A stretch of 64,000 bases of DNA from RBG-16-64-13 sp963718375 (GCA_963718375.1 CAVQZD010000005.1:434001-498000); one strand, 5' to 3'; counted from the first letter of the stretch, positions 31,773-41,400 are shown. Translations and numbers: made by a program. Notes: generated by a model from the letters alone, not told the origin.

Positions 31773-33944
31773 CTACTCCACGGTGAGCACTATGCTGCCG
31801 CTGTACTTGCCTGCCTCGACCTTGCGGCTCTCGCCGTCCACCGTCATGGTGAGCGTCTTCCCCTCGGGGGCCACCACCCAGCTGTCTGTGATTGTTAGGC
31901 TGGACAGGTAACACGTCCCCGTCACGGTCCAGACCGAACCATTGATGAAGGCCGCCACCACCCCGTTGTTGACAGGTGCCGCCGGAGTGTTGGTGACTGC
32001 GCCAAGCAGACGGTAGTCAGCGGACGTGATCGTGGGCTTCGCGTGCACCGCAGTGCTGGCAGTGATGATACCTGTGATCTTGGAGTGGTCGAACATCAGG
32101 CACAGATTCTTCGACACGCTTGCCAACTTGGTGTTGGGTGGCAGAGTCGTTGTCGTCACGGCCTGGACTGCGGCCCCTGCGGTAGTGCTCGCCCCGTTGG
32201 TCGAGGGCGCTACTGTAGCCGCCGGCTTGGTAGTGACGGTCGTGGCCTGGGTTGTGACAGTCGGGGCGGCGCTGACCGCTGAGCTGGCGGTCGTGCTGTC
32301 ACCGGCCGGTGGCTTGACTGCCACTAGGCCTTGGCCGCCGCGTGTAGAGTTGTAGAAGTCGCCGGTCATCTCGATGCTCTTGAAGGTGGCCAGGGCGTCC
32401 TGCCCATCGCCGACGCGGGTGAGCCAGTGATTCGTGTCCTTCTCAGGAGGCGTCGTCGGCTCGTTGTATACAGCCGTGTTGCGCATGGTCGCAGGATCGT
32501 AGCCCGGGTTGTCTTCATCCATCAACTGCATGATGACGCCGTTGCCGGCGGACAGCTTGGCACCGCCCGTACCGTTCACAACGATCTTGACCGCCTGGCC
32601 TTTGTCGAGAAACACAGCCTCTCCGGTGGAGAAGACAGCCGCACCGTCGATGTTGGCGGTACCCGCGTCCCCACTCATGCCGTCGCCATGCCACATGATG
32701 CCGTAGCGCAGTGAGTTGATCACCGTGCCTTTCTTGGTGATGGTGGCGATCTCCGCCTCAGTCAAACCCAGGCGCAGGCTGGAGTTGAGCTCGGCTATCA
32801 CTGTGGGATCGCTGTCGCCGAAGAAGAGCTTGCCCCCCTTGCTGATAGCCCCGTATGTCGGGACCGCGAAGTCACAACCCAAGAAGTATTCGGTCGCTGC
32901 ACCCTCTGCAGACGCTCCGAAGCCGTCTTCGCCCGTGATGGAGATCTGGCTGTTGATAGCGGTGAGTGTGGGGCTCACGCACTCCTCCACAGACAAGGCT
33001 CCCCAACCCTGGGAACTGATGCTCGAGTTCACATAGGCCGCCTTTGTGCCGGTGCCCAGGAGGTTGGAAGCACGAACATTGCCGGAGATCCCTAGCATCC
33101 AGGGGGCCGACCGGATCTGAGAGCTGTCCGAAGTCGGAACGTAGTCTGCAGGCAGAGTCCCGTCCACGCTCTGGAATTCACAGCCCTTGGCTATCACGTT
33201 TGCGCCATCGCTGGCGACGAGAGGAGCGCGCACGGCACCCACGGTACTGACGTTGACTCCATCTAGGACCAGGGTCGTGCCCTGGCCGGTGCCCATCACC
33301 CCTGCACCATAGCCGGTGAGATCGCTACGCCCGTTGCCGGTGAGGCTTATCTCGGCGTTCTTGAGCGTGTAGCTGCTCGCCGCGTACACCCCGTTGAAGC
33401 ACTCACCTGTGGAGGTGATGGTAAGACCCTCGGCCTCCGTGGAATCAGGCATGGTTCCGACGACAGCCGCCAGCACCGACTTGAACTCCGATAATCCTGC
33501 CGAGTCGACGCACAACGCCTGCCTGAAGGGTTGGATGACAGCAGCCGGGGGTGAGCCCGCGGCATACTCGACGGGGTTGCCTTCTGCCACTGTCAGCACC
33601 ACGGTGCCGGTATACGTGCCGGGGACGAAGACAAGCTCGTAGCCTTCTGTCGATGCAAGGCGCTGTCCCTGCTCGGTCCCGTCGACGGTAAGTGTCACAG
33701 TCTTGCCCGGTGGAGGAGTTATTGTGGCGCCCTCACCGATGGTCAGAATGTCCAGCCGCGTCGTCTCGACGATGGGCCAGTCCTCCCCCGCGGCTAACAC
33801 CCTCTGCTTGACACCCTCGGTCGTGGTCGTCACGACTTCTGGCACCCTGCCGCAGCTACTCAGCAGAAACCCCGCCGCCAAGACCATCATCAGGGAGCCG
33901 CCAAGCACCCGCCCGCCCAAGAACCGCCTACGCTTTCCTATCAC
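31773..33944 (-). CDS. large secreted lipoprotein, predicted beta-helix-like repeat protein
   Basis: About 723 residues. Signal peptide with lipobox LLSSC. The mature start is GRVPEVVTTTTEG. Two similar modules bracket the protein: each has TLT(V/M)TVDG, a 'yxxG tYtGtVVLTV' strand and ends near VLTV(A/E). The middle has short Asn/Ser/Gly-rich strand repeats (NGVYAASSYTLKNAEISLTGNG, GVMGTGQGTTLVLDGVNVSTVG) resembling a right-handed beta helix, then a Thr/Ala linker rich in VTTT. AAGGAGAAA precedes the GTG at 33944. No catalytic motif recognised; a surface or adhesive role is inference. Confidence 0.72.
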   Translation of the reverse strand: MIGKRRRFLGGRVLGGSLMMVLAAGFLLSSCGRVPEVVTTTTEGVKQRVLAAGEDWPIVETTRLDILTIGEGATITPPPGKTVTLTVDGTEQGQRLASTEGYELVFVPGTYTGTVVLTVAEGNPVEYAAGSPPAAVIQPFRQALCVDSAGLSEFKSVLAAVVGTMPDSTEAEGLTITSTGECFNGVYAASSYTLKNAEISLTGNGRSDLTGYGAGVMGTGQGTTLVLDGVNVSTVGAVRAPLVASDGANVIAKGCEFQSVDGTLPADYVPTSDSSQIRSAPWMLGISGNVRASNLLGTGTKAAYVNSSISSQGWGALSVEECVSPTLTAINSQISITGEDGFGASAEGAATEYFLGCDFAVPTYGAISKGGKLFFGDSDPTVIAELNSSLRLGLTEAEIATITKKGTVINSLRYGIMWHGDGMSGDAGTANIDGAAVFSTGEAVFLDKGQAVKIVVNGTGGAKLSAGNGVIMQLMDEDNPGYDPATMRNTAVYNEPTTPPEKDTNHWLTRVGDGQDALATFKSIEMTGDFYNSTRGGQGLVAVKPPAGDSTTASSAVSAAPTVTTQATTVTTKPAATVAPSTNGASTTAGAAVQAVTTTTLPPNTKLASVSKNLCLMFDHSKITGIITASTAVHAKPTITSADYRLLGAVTNTPAAPVNNGVVAAFINGSVWTVTGTCYLSSLTITDSWVVAPEGKTLTMTVDGESRKVEAGKYSGSIVLTVE

Positions 33945-34103
33945 ACTTTCTCCTTGTGCTCTAAAGCAGCCACCACCGTGTCCACCCGTGCAGAGGCATG
34001 GGCATGCCCAAGGTACAAGACAACTACCCCAGGTTACAACTGATCCCACTACGGTATTCGACCGACCTGGGCCGCAGAGACCCAGCAAGAGGTGAGGCCC
34101 TCG

Positions 34104-35348
34104 CTAGTTGTCGTTCGCCCTCAAGGTAGGGTAGGGATTCACGTTCGTTCCGTTGACCGCGATGCCGAAGTGCAGGTGGGTCGGGCCACCGGAAGCGTTA
34201 CCGCTGTTGCCGACGTAGCCGATGACCGTACCCGCGTTCACCCAAACACCCGTGTACATGCCCGCCGCCAAGTGGTCGAGGTGCGCATAGTAGAACTGAT
34301 AGCCGCCGGATGTCACGTATTCAGCGAGCCCGCCGGTGGCGGTGTTGCTGACCCTGATATTCCCGCTGACACACGCCACCACTGGGGTGTTGCGGGGAGA
34401 CATGATGTCGGTGCCCTTGTGCGTCCGGCCGCCTGACCGAGCCGCACCCCAGGAGTCTACATAGCTGTGTGGACCCGCCACGGGGAAGACAAAACCGATA
34501 GGGAGGACCGAACCTCCGCCCCCACCTGAAGGGGGCGGCTGAGGATTCTCGGCCCTCCTCTTCGCCGCCGCTGCTGCCGCCGCTGCTGCTGCGGCGCGCT
34601 GGGCGGCCAGACGCTTCTGCCGCGCCAGCTCTGCGGCACGTGCATCCGCTTTTCTGATCTCTTCCTGCAGGGTGTCTACCTGGGCCTTCACGGCCTGGTA
34701 CTCCGCAGTAGAGTTCTTCAATTGCTCTGCCGCGTCAGCTTGCAGCCGCTGGAGCTCCAAGAGTTGAGCCGTCTGCTCGGCCTTCTTCTGTTCCAGCAGG
34801 GCTTTGTTCGCCTTGGCCTCCCCCAGGATGCCTACGACCTCGGAGAAGAGCGCCTGGTCGTCATCGGCTATCTGGTTGAGCGCATCCAACCTCTCGAACA
34901 CCGACACCAAGTCTTCTTCGGAGAAGAACACGTCCAGGTAGTGCGAAGCCGCGCCCCCGTCCTTGTAGATGCTCACCAGCCGCTCCTCGAGCTGAGTGCG
35001 GGCCTTCTGCAGATCTTGCTCGGAGCTAGCGATCTTCTGCTCTACTCCGGATATCTCGTTCTCGAGCTCGGCGGCCCGGGACTCGGCGTCGTTGTACGCC
35101 CCAGCGACCTGGTTCAGATTCTCTTGAAGGGCATCCTGCTTCTTGTAGGCCTCGTCCAGCAGTGCCTGCTTAGCAGCGAGCTGCTGCTTGAGGGCCTGAC
35201 TGGAGATGGTCGTAGTCGTACTGGCTTCGGCGAAAGACAGTAGCGGGAGCGCGACAAGCAGTGCGAGCAAAATCGCTGCCGCAATCGCGAATGAGGCCCA
35301 TCTGCCGGTGCGCCCAAGACGCGCCTTTGGTGTCCGGTTCAAAGTCAT
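34104..35348 (-). CDS. M23 family metallopeptidase with coiled coil (EnvC/NlpD-like)
   Basis: 414 residues. Signal anchor AIAAAILLALLVALPLLSFAEA, then a STTTTISS motif, about 200 residues of coiled coil (KQQLAAKQALLDEAYKK...), an Ala/Arg and Pro/Gly linker, and an M23 (LytM) domain with the zinc ligands HKGTDIM and HLHFG plus an intermediate YYAHLDHL. All ligands are present, so it may be an active peptidoglycan hydrolase. TAGAAT sits just upstream of the ATG without a Shine-Dalgarno, hinting at a very short leader. It is a paralogue of the next gene. Confidence 0.9.
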   Translation of the reverse strand: MTLNRTPKARLGRTGRWASFAIAAAILLALLVALPLLSFAEASTTTTISSQALKQQLAAKQALLDEAYKKQDALQENLNQVAGAYNDAESRAAELENEISGVEQKIASSEQDLQKARTQLEERLVSIYKDGGAASHYLDVFFSEEDLVSVFERLDALNQIADDDQALFSEVVGILGEAKANKALLEQKKAEQTAQLLELQRLQADAAEQLKNSTAEYQAVKAQVDTLQEEIRKADARAAELARQKRLAAQRAAAAAAAAAAAKRRAENPQPPPSGGGGGSVLPIGFVFPVAGPHSYVDSWGAARSGGRTHKGTDIMSPRNTPVVACVSGNIRVSNTATGGLAEYVTSGGYQFYYAHLDHLAAGMYTGVWVNAGTVIGYVGNSGNASGGPTHLHFGIAVNGTNVNPYPTLRANDN

Positions 35349-35449
35349 GAGCCCAGCAATTCTAACAGAAGCCTCTCTAGGGAACCACCGAAAGCTCGAG
35401 CGCCGCCTTGGAACGTCTACTCTCAGGGCCGGGGCAAAACGACACTCGC

Positions 35450-36661
35450 TCAGTCGTCATAGTATCTGAGCGTTGCGTAGGGATTCACATTGACCCCTCC
35501 CCCCGGCTGCATGCCGAAGTGCAGATGGCAGGCGCCTCCGCGGGCATTGCCGCTGTTGCCGACGTATCCCACCAGGGTCCCGCCGTTGACCCGCATACCC
35601 ACGTAGACACCAGACGCCACTCCATCCAGATGCGCGTAGTAGTAGACGCATCCATTGTCTCCCCTGACATGAACGGTGATGCCACCCAGGCCAGAGTTGG
35701 AGCGATTCACACCACTGATCACGCCTGGAGAACAAGCCACCAGGCGCGTTCCCCGTGCGGCCATGATGTCGGTGCCCTTGTGCCTCCGAGCGCCTCCTGA
35801 ACGTGCGAATCCCCACGAATTGATGTAGCTATGCGCCCCGTCCACCGGGAATGTGAAGGGAGGAGACTGGATGGTACCGCCCGATGAGTTGCTCCAGCGC
35901 TGTGCCTGCTGACGGGCCATCCGCTGAAGAGCCCGTTGGCGAGCCGCGGCCGCCGCCTTCGCCGCAGCTGCGGCCGCCGCCGCATCCGCCTTCGCGATGT
36001 CCGAGTTGAGCCGCTTTATCTGGCTCTTCAGGGCCCTATACGTTTGGTCGGCCGCTGCGAACTTATCGGCCGCCGCTTGTTGCACCTTAGCGAGCGCCTG
36101 CTGGTCCGCACGCTGCTGGGCTTGCTTCTGCTGCAACAGGCGCTTACCGGTCTGCTGGGCTTCCAGGTATGTCTCCACCTCATCGAACAACCTCTGATCT
36201 TCGGCGGCCAGTGCCGAGAGAGTATCGAGGCGCTGCAAGACGGAGGTCAAGTCGGCGCCTTCGAGCAGCACGTCAGCGAACATCAGCCCGGAGGAACTCT
36301 GCTTGTAGAGTCCCACCAGCCGCTGCTCAAGGGTAGCGCGCACCTTAGCTAGATCCTCCTGCGATCGAGCGATCTCCTGTTCGGCGGCGGCTATATCCTC
36401 TTCCAGGCCGGCGAGGCGCACCTCGATGGCGTTCTGCTGTTCGGCAATGCTATCGAGCTCTGCCTGCAGGGCGTCGAGCTTACTCGTAGCCTGCTTCAGC
36501 TCGGCCTGCCTGGCTGCCAGTTGCTGTCGCAGGGCCTTTCCTGGGATGGTGGTGGTCGTGGTCGCCTCGGCAGACGGGACGCACAGACCAAGCAGCAGCG
36601 CCGCCAAGAGCGAGGGGACTGCCACCATGAGCGCGCGGCGCCGAACGGGGCCTCTACGCAC
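35450..36661 (-). CDS. M23 family metallopeptidase with coiled coil (paralogue)
   Basis: About 403 residues with the same architecture as its neighbour: signal peptide (RRGPVRRRALMVAVPSLLAALLLGLCVPSAEA), TTTTTIPG, coiled coil with two polyalanine/lysine runs, and an M23 domain carrying HKGTDIM, YYAHLDGV and HLHFG. The GTG at 36661 is preferred because it keeps the positively charged n-region; an ATG at 36628 is possible. It begins 10 bases after hisF, so it may be read through from the his genes. Role in septal or peripheral wall remodelling is inferred from family. Confidence 0.88.
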   Translation of the reverse strand: MRRGPVRRRALMVAVPSLLAALLLGLCVPSAEATTTTTIPGKALRQQLAARQAELKQATSKLDALQAELDSIAEQQNAIEVRLAGLEEDIAAAEQEIARSQEDLAKVRATLEQRLVGLYKQSSSGLMFADVLLEGADLTSVLQRLDTLSALAAEDQRLFDEVETYLEAQQTGKRLLQQKQAQQRADQQALAKVQQAAADKFAAADQTYRALKSQIKRLNSDIAKADAAAAAAAAKAAAAARQRALQRMARQQAQRWSNSSGGTIQSPPFTFPVDGAHSYINSWGFARSGGARRHKGTDIMAARGTRLVACSPGVISGVNRSNSGLGGITVHVRGDNGCVYYYAHLDGVASGVYVGMRVNGGTLVGYVGNSGNARGGACHLHFGMQPGGGVNVNPYATLRYYDD

Positions 36662-36671
36662 CTGCGAACGC

Positions 36672-37445
36672 TTACAGACGGACCGGTACCCCGCGCCCCG
36701 CCAAATAGGCCTTGGCCTCTTCAATCGTGTACTCCCGATAGTGGAACATCGAAGCGGCAAGGACGGCGTCCGCCCCTGCCTCCTGTATCACTTCGACCAT
36801 ATGCTCCAATGTCCCTGCTCCACCACTCGCGATCACTGGGATGTTCACACTGTCCGACACGGCTTTCGTCAGGCCGAGGTCGTAGCCATCTTTGGTGCCG
36901 TCCCTGTCCATGGAGGTCAGCAGTATCTCGCCAGCCCCTAGCGCCGCCACTCTTGCGGCCCACTCCACGGCGTCCAAGCCTGTGGGGGTGCGACCACCGT
37001 TTATGTATGCCTCCCAGCGCGGGACACCATCCGTCTCTGCCTGCCGCCGCTTCGCATCGATGGCCACCACCACACACTGCGAACCGAATCGCCGTGCACA
37101 CTTGGTGATGAGGTCAGGATCGGTGATGGCGGCAGAGTTCAAAGAGATCTTGTCGGCCCCGGCCGACAACAGAGCTCGCACGTCTTCTTCACTGCGAATC
37201 CCGCCTCCGATGGTGAAGGGGATGAACAGCTCCTCTGCGCAATGCCGCGCCAGCTCGACCATGGTGTCTCTGCCCTCATGAGAAGCCGTGATGTCTAGAA
37301 ACACCACTTCGTCCGCGCCCTCCGCGTCATAGCGCGCGGCAAGCTCCACAGGGTCACCCGCATCTCGGATATCGACGAAGTTTGTGCCTTTGACCACTCT
37401 GCCTTGGTCGACGTCGAGACAGGGGATCATCCGTTTGAGCAGCAT
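36672..37445 (-). CDS. hisF: imidazole glycerol phosphate synthase, cyclase subunit
   Basis: 257-residue TIM barrel that, with HisH, forms imidazole glycerol phosphate and AICAR. N-terminal MLLKRMIPCLDVDQGRVVKGTNF has the catalytic Asp; also TIGGGIRSEEDV, SLNSAAI, TSMDRDGTKDGYDLGL with the second Asp, and VIASGGAGTLEHM. It overlaps hisA by one base. Confidence 0.96.
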   Translation of the reverse strand: MLLKRMIPCLDVDQGRVVKGTNFVDIRDAGDPVELAARYDAEGADEVVFLDITASHEGRDTMVELARHCAEELFIPFTIGGGIRSEEDVRALLSAGADKISLNSAAITDPDLITKCARRFGSQCVVVAIDAKRRQAETDGVPRWEAYINGGRTPTGLDAVEWAARVAALGAGEILLTSMDRDGTKDGYDLGLTKAVSDSVNIPVIASGGAGTLEHMVEVIQEAGADAVLAASMFHYREYTIEEAKAYLAGRGVPVRL

Positions 37446-38170
37446 CAGTCCAACACCGCCTTGGCTTCCGCCACGGTGAAACGCCCCTCATATAGAGCGC
37501 GACCCACTATCACGCCGGTCACCCCGCTCGGCTCCAACAGCTTGAGGGCCCGCAGGTCATCCAGATCCGTGACCCCACCGGAAGCCAGCACCTCGAGCCC
37601 ACTCTCTTCCGCCATCTTACGGATGCCCTCGACATTGGCGCGCTGCATCATGCCGTCCCGGCTTATGTCGGTGTAGAGAAGCTCAGTGACGCCGAGCGAC
37701 ACCAGTCGCTTGGCTAGTTCGAGCGCAGTGACTTCGGTCTGCTCTACCCAGCCTTTGGTCTTGACGAAGCCATCCTCCGCGTCGACCGCCACGATCAACC
37801 CACCCGCACCCAGAAGCGCAAGCGCGCGAGCCACCAGCCCGGGGTCTTCAACGGCGCTCGTCCCCAACACTGCCTTCGCTACCCTGCTGTCCGCTATGGT
37901 CCCGAGATCCGCCTCGGTGCGTATGCCGCCGCCGGTCTGCACCGGCACGGGTACGGCCCGTGCTATGTCACTGACCAGAGCAAAGTTGCGCGGCTGACCT
38001 TCCCTGGCGCCGTCCAGGTCGACCACGTGCAGACACTCCGCACCATCGTCGACCCAGCGCAGGGCCATGGCCACCGGGTCTTCCCCGAACACGGTCTCGT
38101 CGGCAAAATCCCCGCGCCGCAGGCGCACACATCTACCACCCTGGATGTCTATGGCGGGGATGAGCTTCAC
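37445..38170 (-). CDS. hisA: HisA isomerase (phosphoribosylformimino-AICAR-phosphate isomerase)
   Basis: 241-residue TIM barrel. Seen: IPAIDIQGGRCVRLRRGDF with the catalytic Asp, VVDLDGAREG, VQTGGGIRTEADL, VAVDAEDGFVKTKGW, TDISRDGMMQ with the second Asp, and ASGGVTDLDDL. It could be the PriA form common in actinobacteria, which also does tryptophan synthesis; that cannot be decided from sequence alone. Overlaps hisH by 4 bases. Confidence 0.94.
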   Translation of the reverse strand: MKLIPAIDIQGGRCVRLRRGDFADETVFGEDPVAMALRWVDDGAECLHVVDLDGAREGQPRNFALVSDIARAVPVPVQTGGGIRTEADLGTIADSRVAKAVLGTSAVEDPGLVARALALLGAGGLIVAVDAEDGFVKTKGWVEQTEVTALELAKRLVSLGVTELLYTDISRDGMMQRANVEGIRKMAEESGLEVLASGGVTDLDDLRALKLLEPSGVTGVIVGRALYEGRFTVAEAKAVLD

Positions 38171-38805
38171 GTGCGTACCTCAAAGCCAGCGCTGACCGCG
38201 AAGTTTCTGTACAGACGGAGCCCGAGCGTGCTCGACTTCTCCGGATGGAACTGGACACCCGCCACGTTCTCCGCCTTCACCCCCGATACGAACTTCACTC
38301 CGTCGTAATCGGTCATGCACAGGGCGTCGCCCGCTGAGCGCGGCACACCCGCGTATCCGTGCACAAAATAGAAGGCGGAGCCGTCAGGGATGTCTTCGAA
38401 CAGGTCCGAATCGACGCAATACTCCACCTGGTTCCAGCCGATGTGCGGCACCTTCACCGTGGGCGGCAACGCTCTGACTTGTCCGTGCACCAGCCCCAAG
38501 CCGGGCACCTCGGGGTCTTCTTCACTGCCTTCGAACAACACCTGCAGGCCAAGGCAGACCCCCAAGAAAGGCACGCCGGCCTCGATGCGGGCTAGCAGCG
38601 GCTCGACGAATCCTTGCTCCTCCAGGCTTCTCATGGCCGCGCCAAATGCGCCTACCCCCGGCAAGACCAGCGCCGAGGCGGACATGAGCGCGTCCCGCTC
38701 TCGCCCGATCACGGCTTGCACGCCGACATGTTCGAAGGCCTTTTGGACCGAACGGAGGTTGCCTGCGCCGTAGTCGACGATACAGAGCGACCTGCGTCTA
38801 CTCAC
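38167..38805 (-). CDS. hisH: imidazole glycerol phosphate synthase, glutaminase subunit
   Basis: 212-residue class I glutamine amidotransferase. Start CIVDYGAGNLRSVQKAFEHVG, oxyanion segment LPGVGAFGAAM, nucleophile Cys in PFLGVCLGLQVLFE, and catalytic His/Glu in VAGVQFHPEKS. Supplies ammonia to HisF through the complex. Start overlaps hisB end by 4 bases. Confidence 0.96.
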   Translation of the reverse strand: MSRRRSLCIVDYGAGNLRSVQKAFEHVGVQAVIGRERDALMSASALVLPGVGAFGAAMRSLEEQGFVEPLLARIEAGVPFLGVCLGLQVLFEGSEEDPEVPGLGLVHGQVRALPPTVKVPHIGWNQVEYCVDSDLFEDIPDGSAFYFVHGYAGVPRSAGDALCMTDYDGVKFVSGVKAENVAGVQFHPEKSSTLGLRLYRNFAVSAGFEVRT

Positions 38806-39426
38806 AAGACCCCTTTTGTCGAGGGAACACCTGCCGAGCGTCCGTCGACAGATGCCGCCTGGCGCAGCGCCTTCCCCAACCCTTTGAAGACCGCTTCGAT
38901 GGTGTGATGCACATCGGTACCGACAAGTATCCTCACGTGCAGAGTCAGACGAGCGTGGTTCACGAGCGCTCTCAAGAACTCCGGGACGAGAGCGGATTCG
39001 AACCCCGCTATGTTCTCCGCCACGGGCCCACCTTCATATGCCAGGTAGGGACGGCCGCTCAGGTCGAGCACCACCATGGCAAGCGATTCGTCCATCGGGA
39101 CGATGACGTTGCCGTAGCGAGTGATCCCGCTCTTATCACCCAGTGCGGCAGAGAGGGCCGAGCCCAGGCAGATGCCCACGTCCTCCACCGTATGATGGCC
39201 GCCGGTCTGGAGGTCGCCGCTCGCCTTCACCGTAGAGATCCATGAGGCCGTGTGAGGCCATCAACTCCAGCATGTGGTCGAAGAAGCCCAGGCCGGTGTC
39301 GACCGCGGCCTTGCCCGAACCATCGAGATCGAGCCTAACCGAGATGTCCGTTTCGCGCGTCTTGCGGTCCACCTCGCCTACCCTGCCGACCGAACCGCTA
39401 TCTCCGAGCGCGTCTCTTCGCTGCAC
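38802..39426 (-). CDS. hisB: imidazoleglycerol-phosphate dehydratase, interrupted by a +1 frameshift
   Basis: The first frame gives DRKTRETDISVRLDLDG, DTGLGFFDHMLELMASHGLMDL. The second continues VKASGDLQTGGHHTVEDVGICLG, MDESLAMVVLDLSGRPYL, HVRILVGTDVHHTIEAVFKGLGKALRQA. The join near 39232-39236 reads GATCTCTACG where GATCTCACG would restore DLTVKASGDL, so one T is surplus. Both His-rich manganese-ligand motifs are present once joined. The GTG at 39426 has GGAGGG upstream; one at 39372 is an alternative. First gene of the hisBHAF block. Confidence 0.88.
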
Positions 39427-39655
39427 CGTACCCTCCGACTGAGAATGACTTGACGACAGACCCTCGCTTGATTCGTCGCTCGCGCGCCGACTCCTGGGGC
39501 ACGCCTCAGGAGGATAGCACGGCGGTCCTTCACTACCCGGCGAACGCACCCGCGCAAACGACTCAAGCACACCCGCTGAGATGCCGATATGGTTCTTTAA
39601 GGCATATCCATTCGCAAGAGAGCAAAGTAAACAGCGGGGGGCGAGGCACATCGGT

Positions 39656-41398
39656 GTGACACGCTTGCACGGGTGGTTGTTGGGGTTGGCGATCCTCGCG
39701 CTTGTGGCTGCGTACACCACTGTCTGTCTGCTTCTGCCCTCGGAATCTCTTATCTTCATGAGCATCGCGCTCGTCCTCGTGCTCGTCTGGAGCCAGTACG
39801 TCGCCCTGATCCGCAATCGGCGGCTCTACGCGGACCTGGCCATTGTGTCGAAGGAGCTCGAGAGCCGCGTAGCGGATCTGGCTCAGATGAATGCGCGCCT
39901 TGGGCAGCTCAACGATACCTCGCACCGGCTCACCAGCCTCCGGCAGCCGCTGGCCGTAGCTCGCGCGGGACTGGAGGCCGCGTGCGCCTTCGTGGGGTCC
40001 CCCGGTGGCTGGGTATCGATCGGCGAGGGAGCCGACTACACCGTGGTCACTCATGGCGTGGTCGAGGACTATCCGCAGGCCGAACCCTGCGCTCTGGCAA
40101 GCGCCGAACAGCAGGGGCTCCTGCGGGCTCTGCCCCTGACCATAGGCGGCAAGACGCTGGGGACCATGCTGCTGCTCGCCGGGCCCAAGACCGGCACCGA
40201 CACCGGCGCCGATCTGTTGCCCCTGGTGGCGGCCCAGCTCGCCAGCGCCCTCGACAATGCCAAGGGCTACGAAGAGGCTCTGCAGCTCGCAGAGCGCGAC
40301 CCACTCACGGGTCTCTTCAATCACCGCGGTATCCACCGCCGGCTGGCCGGCGAGGCGCTGCGCTCGCAGCAATCCGATTCCCAGCTGTCTCTGATAATGA
40401 TCGACCTCGATGACTTCAAGATACTCAACGACACTTACGGACATGTGGCCGGCGATTCGGTCTTGCGCCAGGTGAGTGACGCCATCAAGGCCGTGCTCAG
40501 ACACGCCGACCTCGCCGGCCGAGTGGGCGGGGACGAGCTCCTTCTGGTGCTGCCCAACACCGGAGCCGAGGGGGCACTGCAGTTGGGCGAGCGTCTGAGG
40601 AAAGCGCTCGCCGATCGCCCATATGTCGCGTCGAATGGTGAATCAATACCCGTGTACATGAGTCTGGGTGTGGCCACCATGCCCGAAGACGCGCAGTCGG
40701 TAGGGCGGCTGATCGAGATCGCCGACGCCAATCTATACGCCTCCAAGCAGCACGGGGGCAACAACACCACCGGCTCAGCCGTCCACAACCCCCACGACAC
40801 GGACGAAGAAGGCGCTCTGGGCATAGCCGACCGCCTGCTAGACGCAGTGGGCGCGCGCGACCATTACACCCGGCGGCACTCGGAACAGGTGGTGCAGAAC
40901 GCGCTTGCGCTGGGCCAAGCCATCGGACTGGCCGATGACTCGCTGCGTACCCTCCGCATCGCGGCCATGCTGCACGATGTGGGCAAGCTCGGGGTCTCCC
41001 AAGAACTCCTGCGTAGACCGGGGGCCCTGAGTCCCACCGAAGAAGAGCAGATGCAGAAGCACGTCGCACTGGGCGCCGACCTCATCCTCGACATCCCTCG
41101 CTTGGCCGACGTGGCCGCGGCCGTCTCGGCCCACCATGAACGTTACGATGGCTCAGGCTACCCACAGCACGCTGCCGCTGACGAAATACCCTTGTTGGGT
41201 CGCGTCCTGGCTGTAGCTGATGCTTATTCGGCCATGACCCTCGATCGGCCCTATCGCCGCTCTATGAGTCGGGCGGAGGCCAAGCAGGAGCTGATCGGTT
41301 CAGCCGGCACGCAGCTCGACCCAGAGCTGGTCTCGGCGTTCGCAGAGGTGATCGACGCCCGAGACGATGAGCCGACGGATGAGCGCGCCGCTGGCTGA
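39656..41398 (+). CDS. membrane GAF-GGDEF/HD-GYP c-di-GMP turnover protein
   Basis: About 580 residues. Two helices near the N-terminus (LHGWLLGLAILALVAAYTTVCLLL and IFMSIALVLVLVWSQYVAL), a short coiled coil, a GAF-like region, a diguanylate cyclase domain with DPLTGLFNHRG and signature GRVGGDEL (final Phe replaced by Leu), then HD-GYP with MLHDVGKLGV, HHERYDGSGYP and LAVADAYSAMT. The phosphodiesterase half looks intact; cyclase activity is less certain. The GTG at 39656 has GAGG upstream; an ATG at 39581 lacks one. It lies on the opposite strand between hisB and hisD. Confidence 0.9.
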   Translation: MTRLHGWLLGLAILALVAAYTTVCLLLPSESLIFMSIALVLVLVWSQYVALIRNRRLYADLAIVSKELESRVADLAQMNARLGQLNDTSHRLTSLRQPLAVARAGLEAACAFVGSPGGWVSIGEGADYTVVTHGVVEDYPQAEPCALASAEQQGLLRALPLTIGGKTLGTMLLLAGPKTGTDTGADLLPLVAAQLASALDNAKGYEEALQLAERDPLTGLFNHRGIHRRLAGEALRSQQSDSQLSLIMIDLDDFKILNDTYGHVAGDSVLRQVSDAIKAVLRHADLAGRVGGDELLLVLPNTGAEGALQLGERLRKALADRPYVASNGESIPVYMSLGVATMPEDAQSVGRLIEIADANLYASKQHGGNNTTGSAVHNPHDTDEEGALGIADRLLDAVGARDHYTRRHSEQVVQNALALGQAIGLADDSLRTLRIAAMLHDVGKLGVSQELLRRPGALSPTEEEQMQKHVALGADLILDIPRLADVAAAVSAHHERYDGSGYPQHAAADEIPLLGRVLAVADAYSAMTLDRPYRRSMSRAEAKQELIGSAGTQLDPELVSAFAEVIDARDDEPTDERAAG

Positions 41399-41400
41399 GG

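Noticed and set aside
39427..39655. Small gene or tRNA in the largest intergenic gap
   Set aside because: No cloverleaf, no short frame with a ribosome-binding site and no conserved motif; it holds only upstream regions of two divergent genes.
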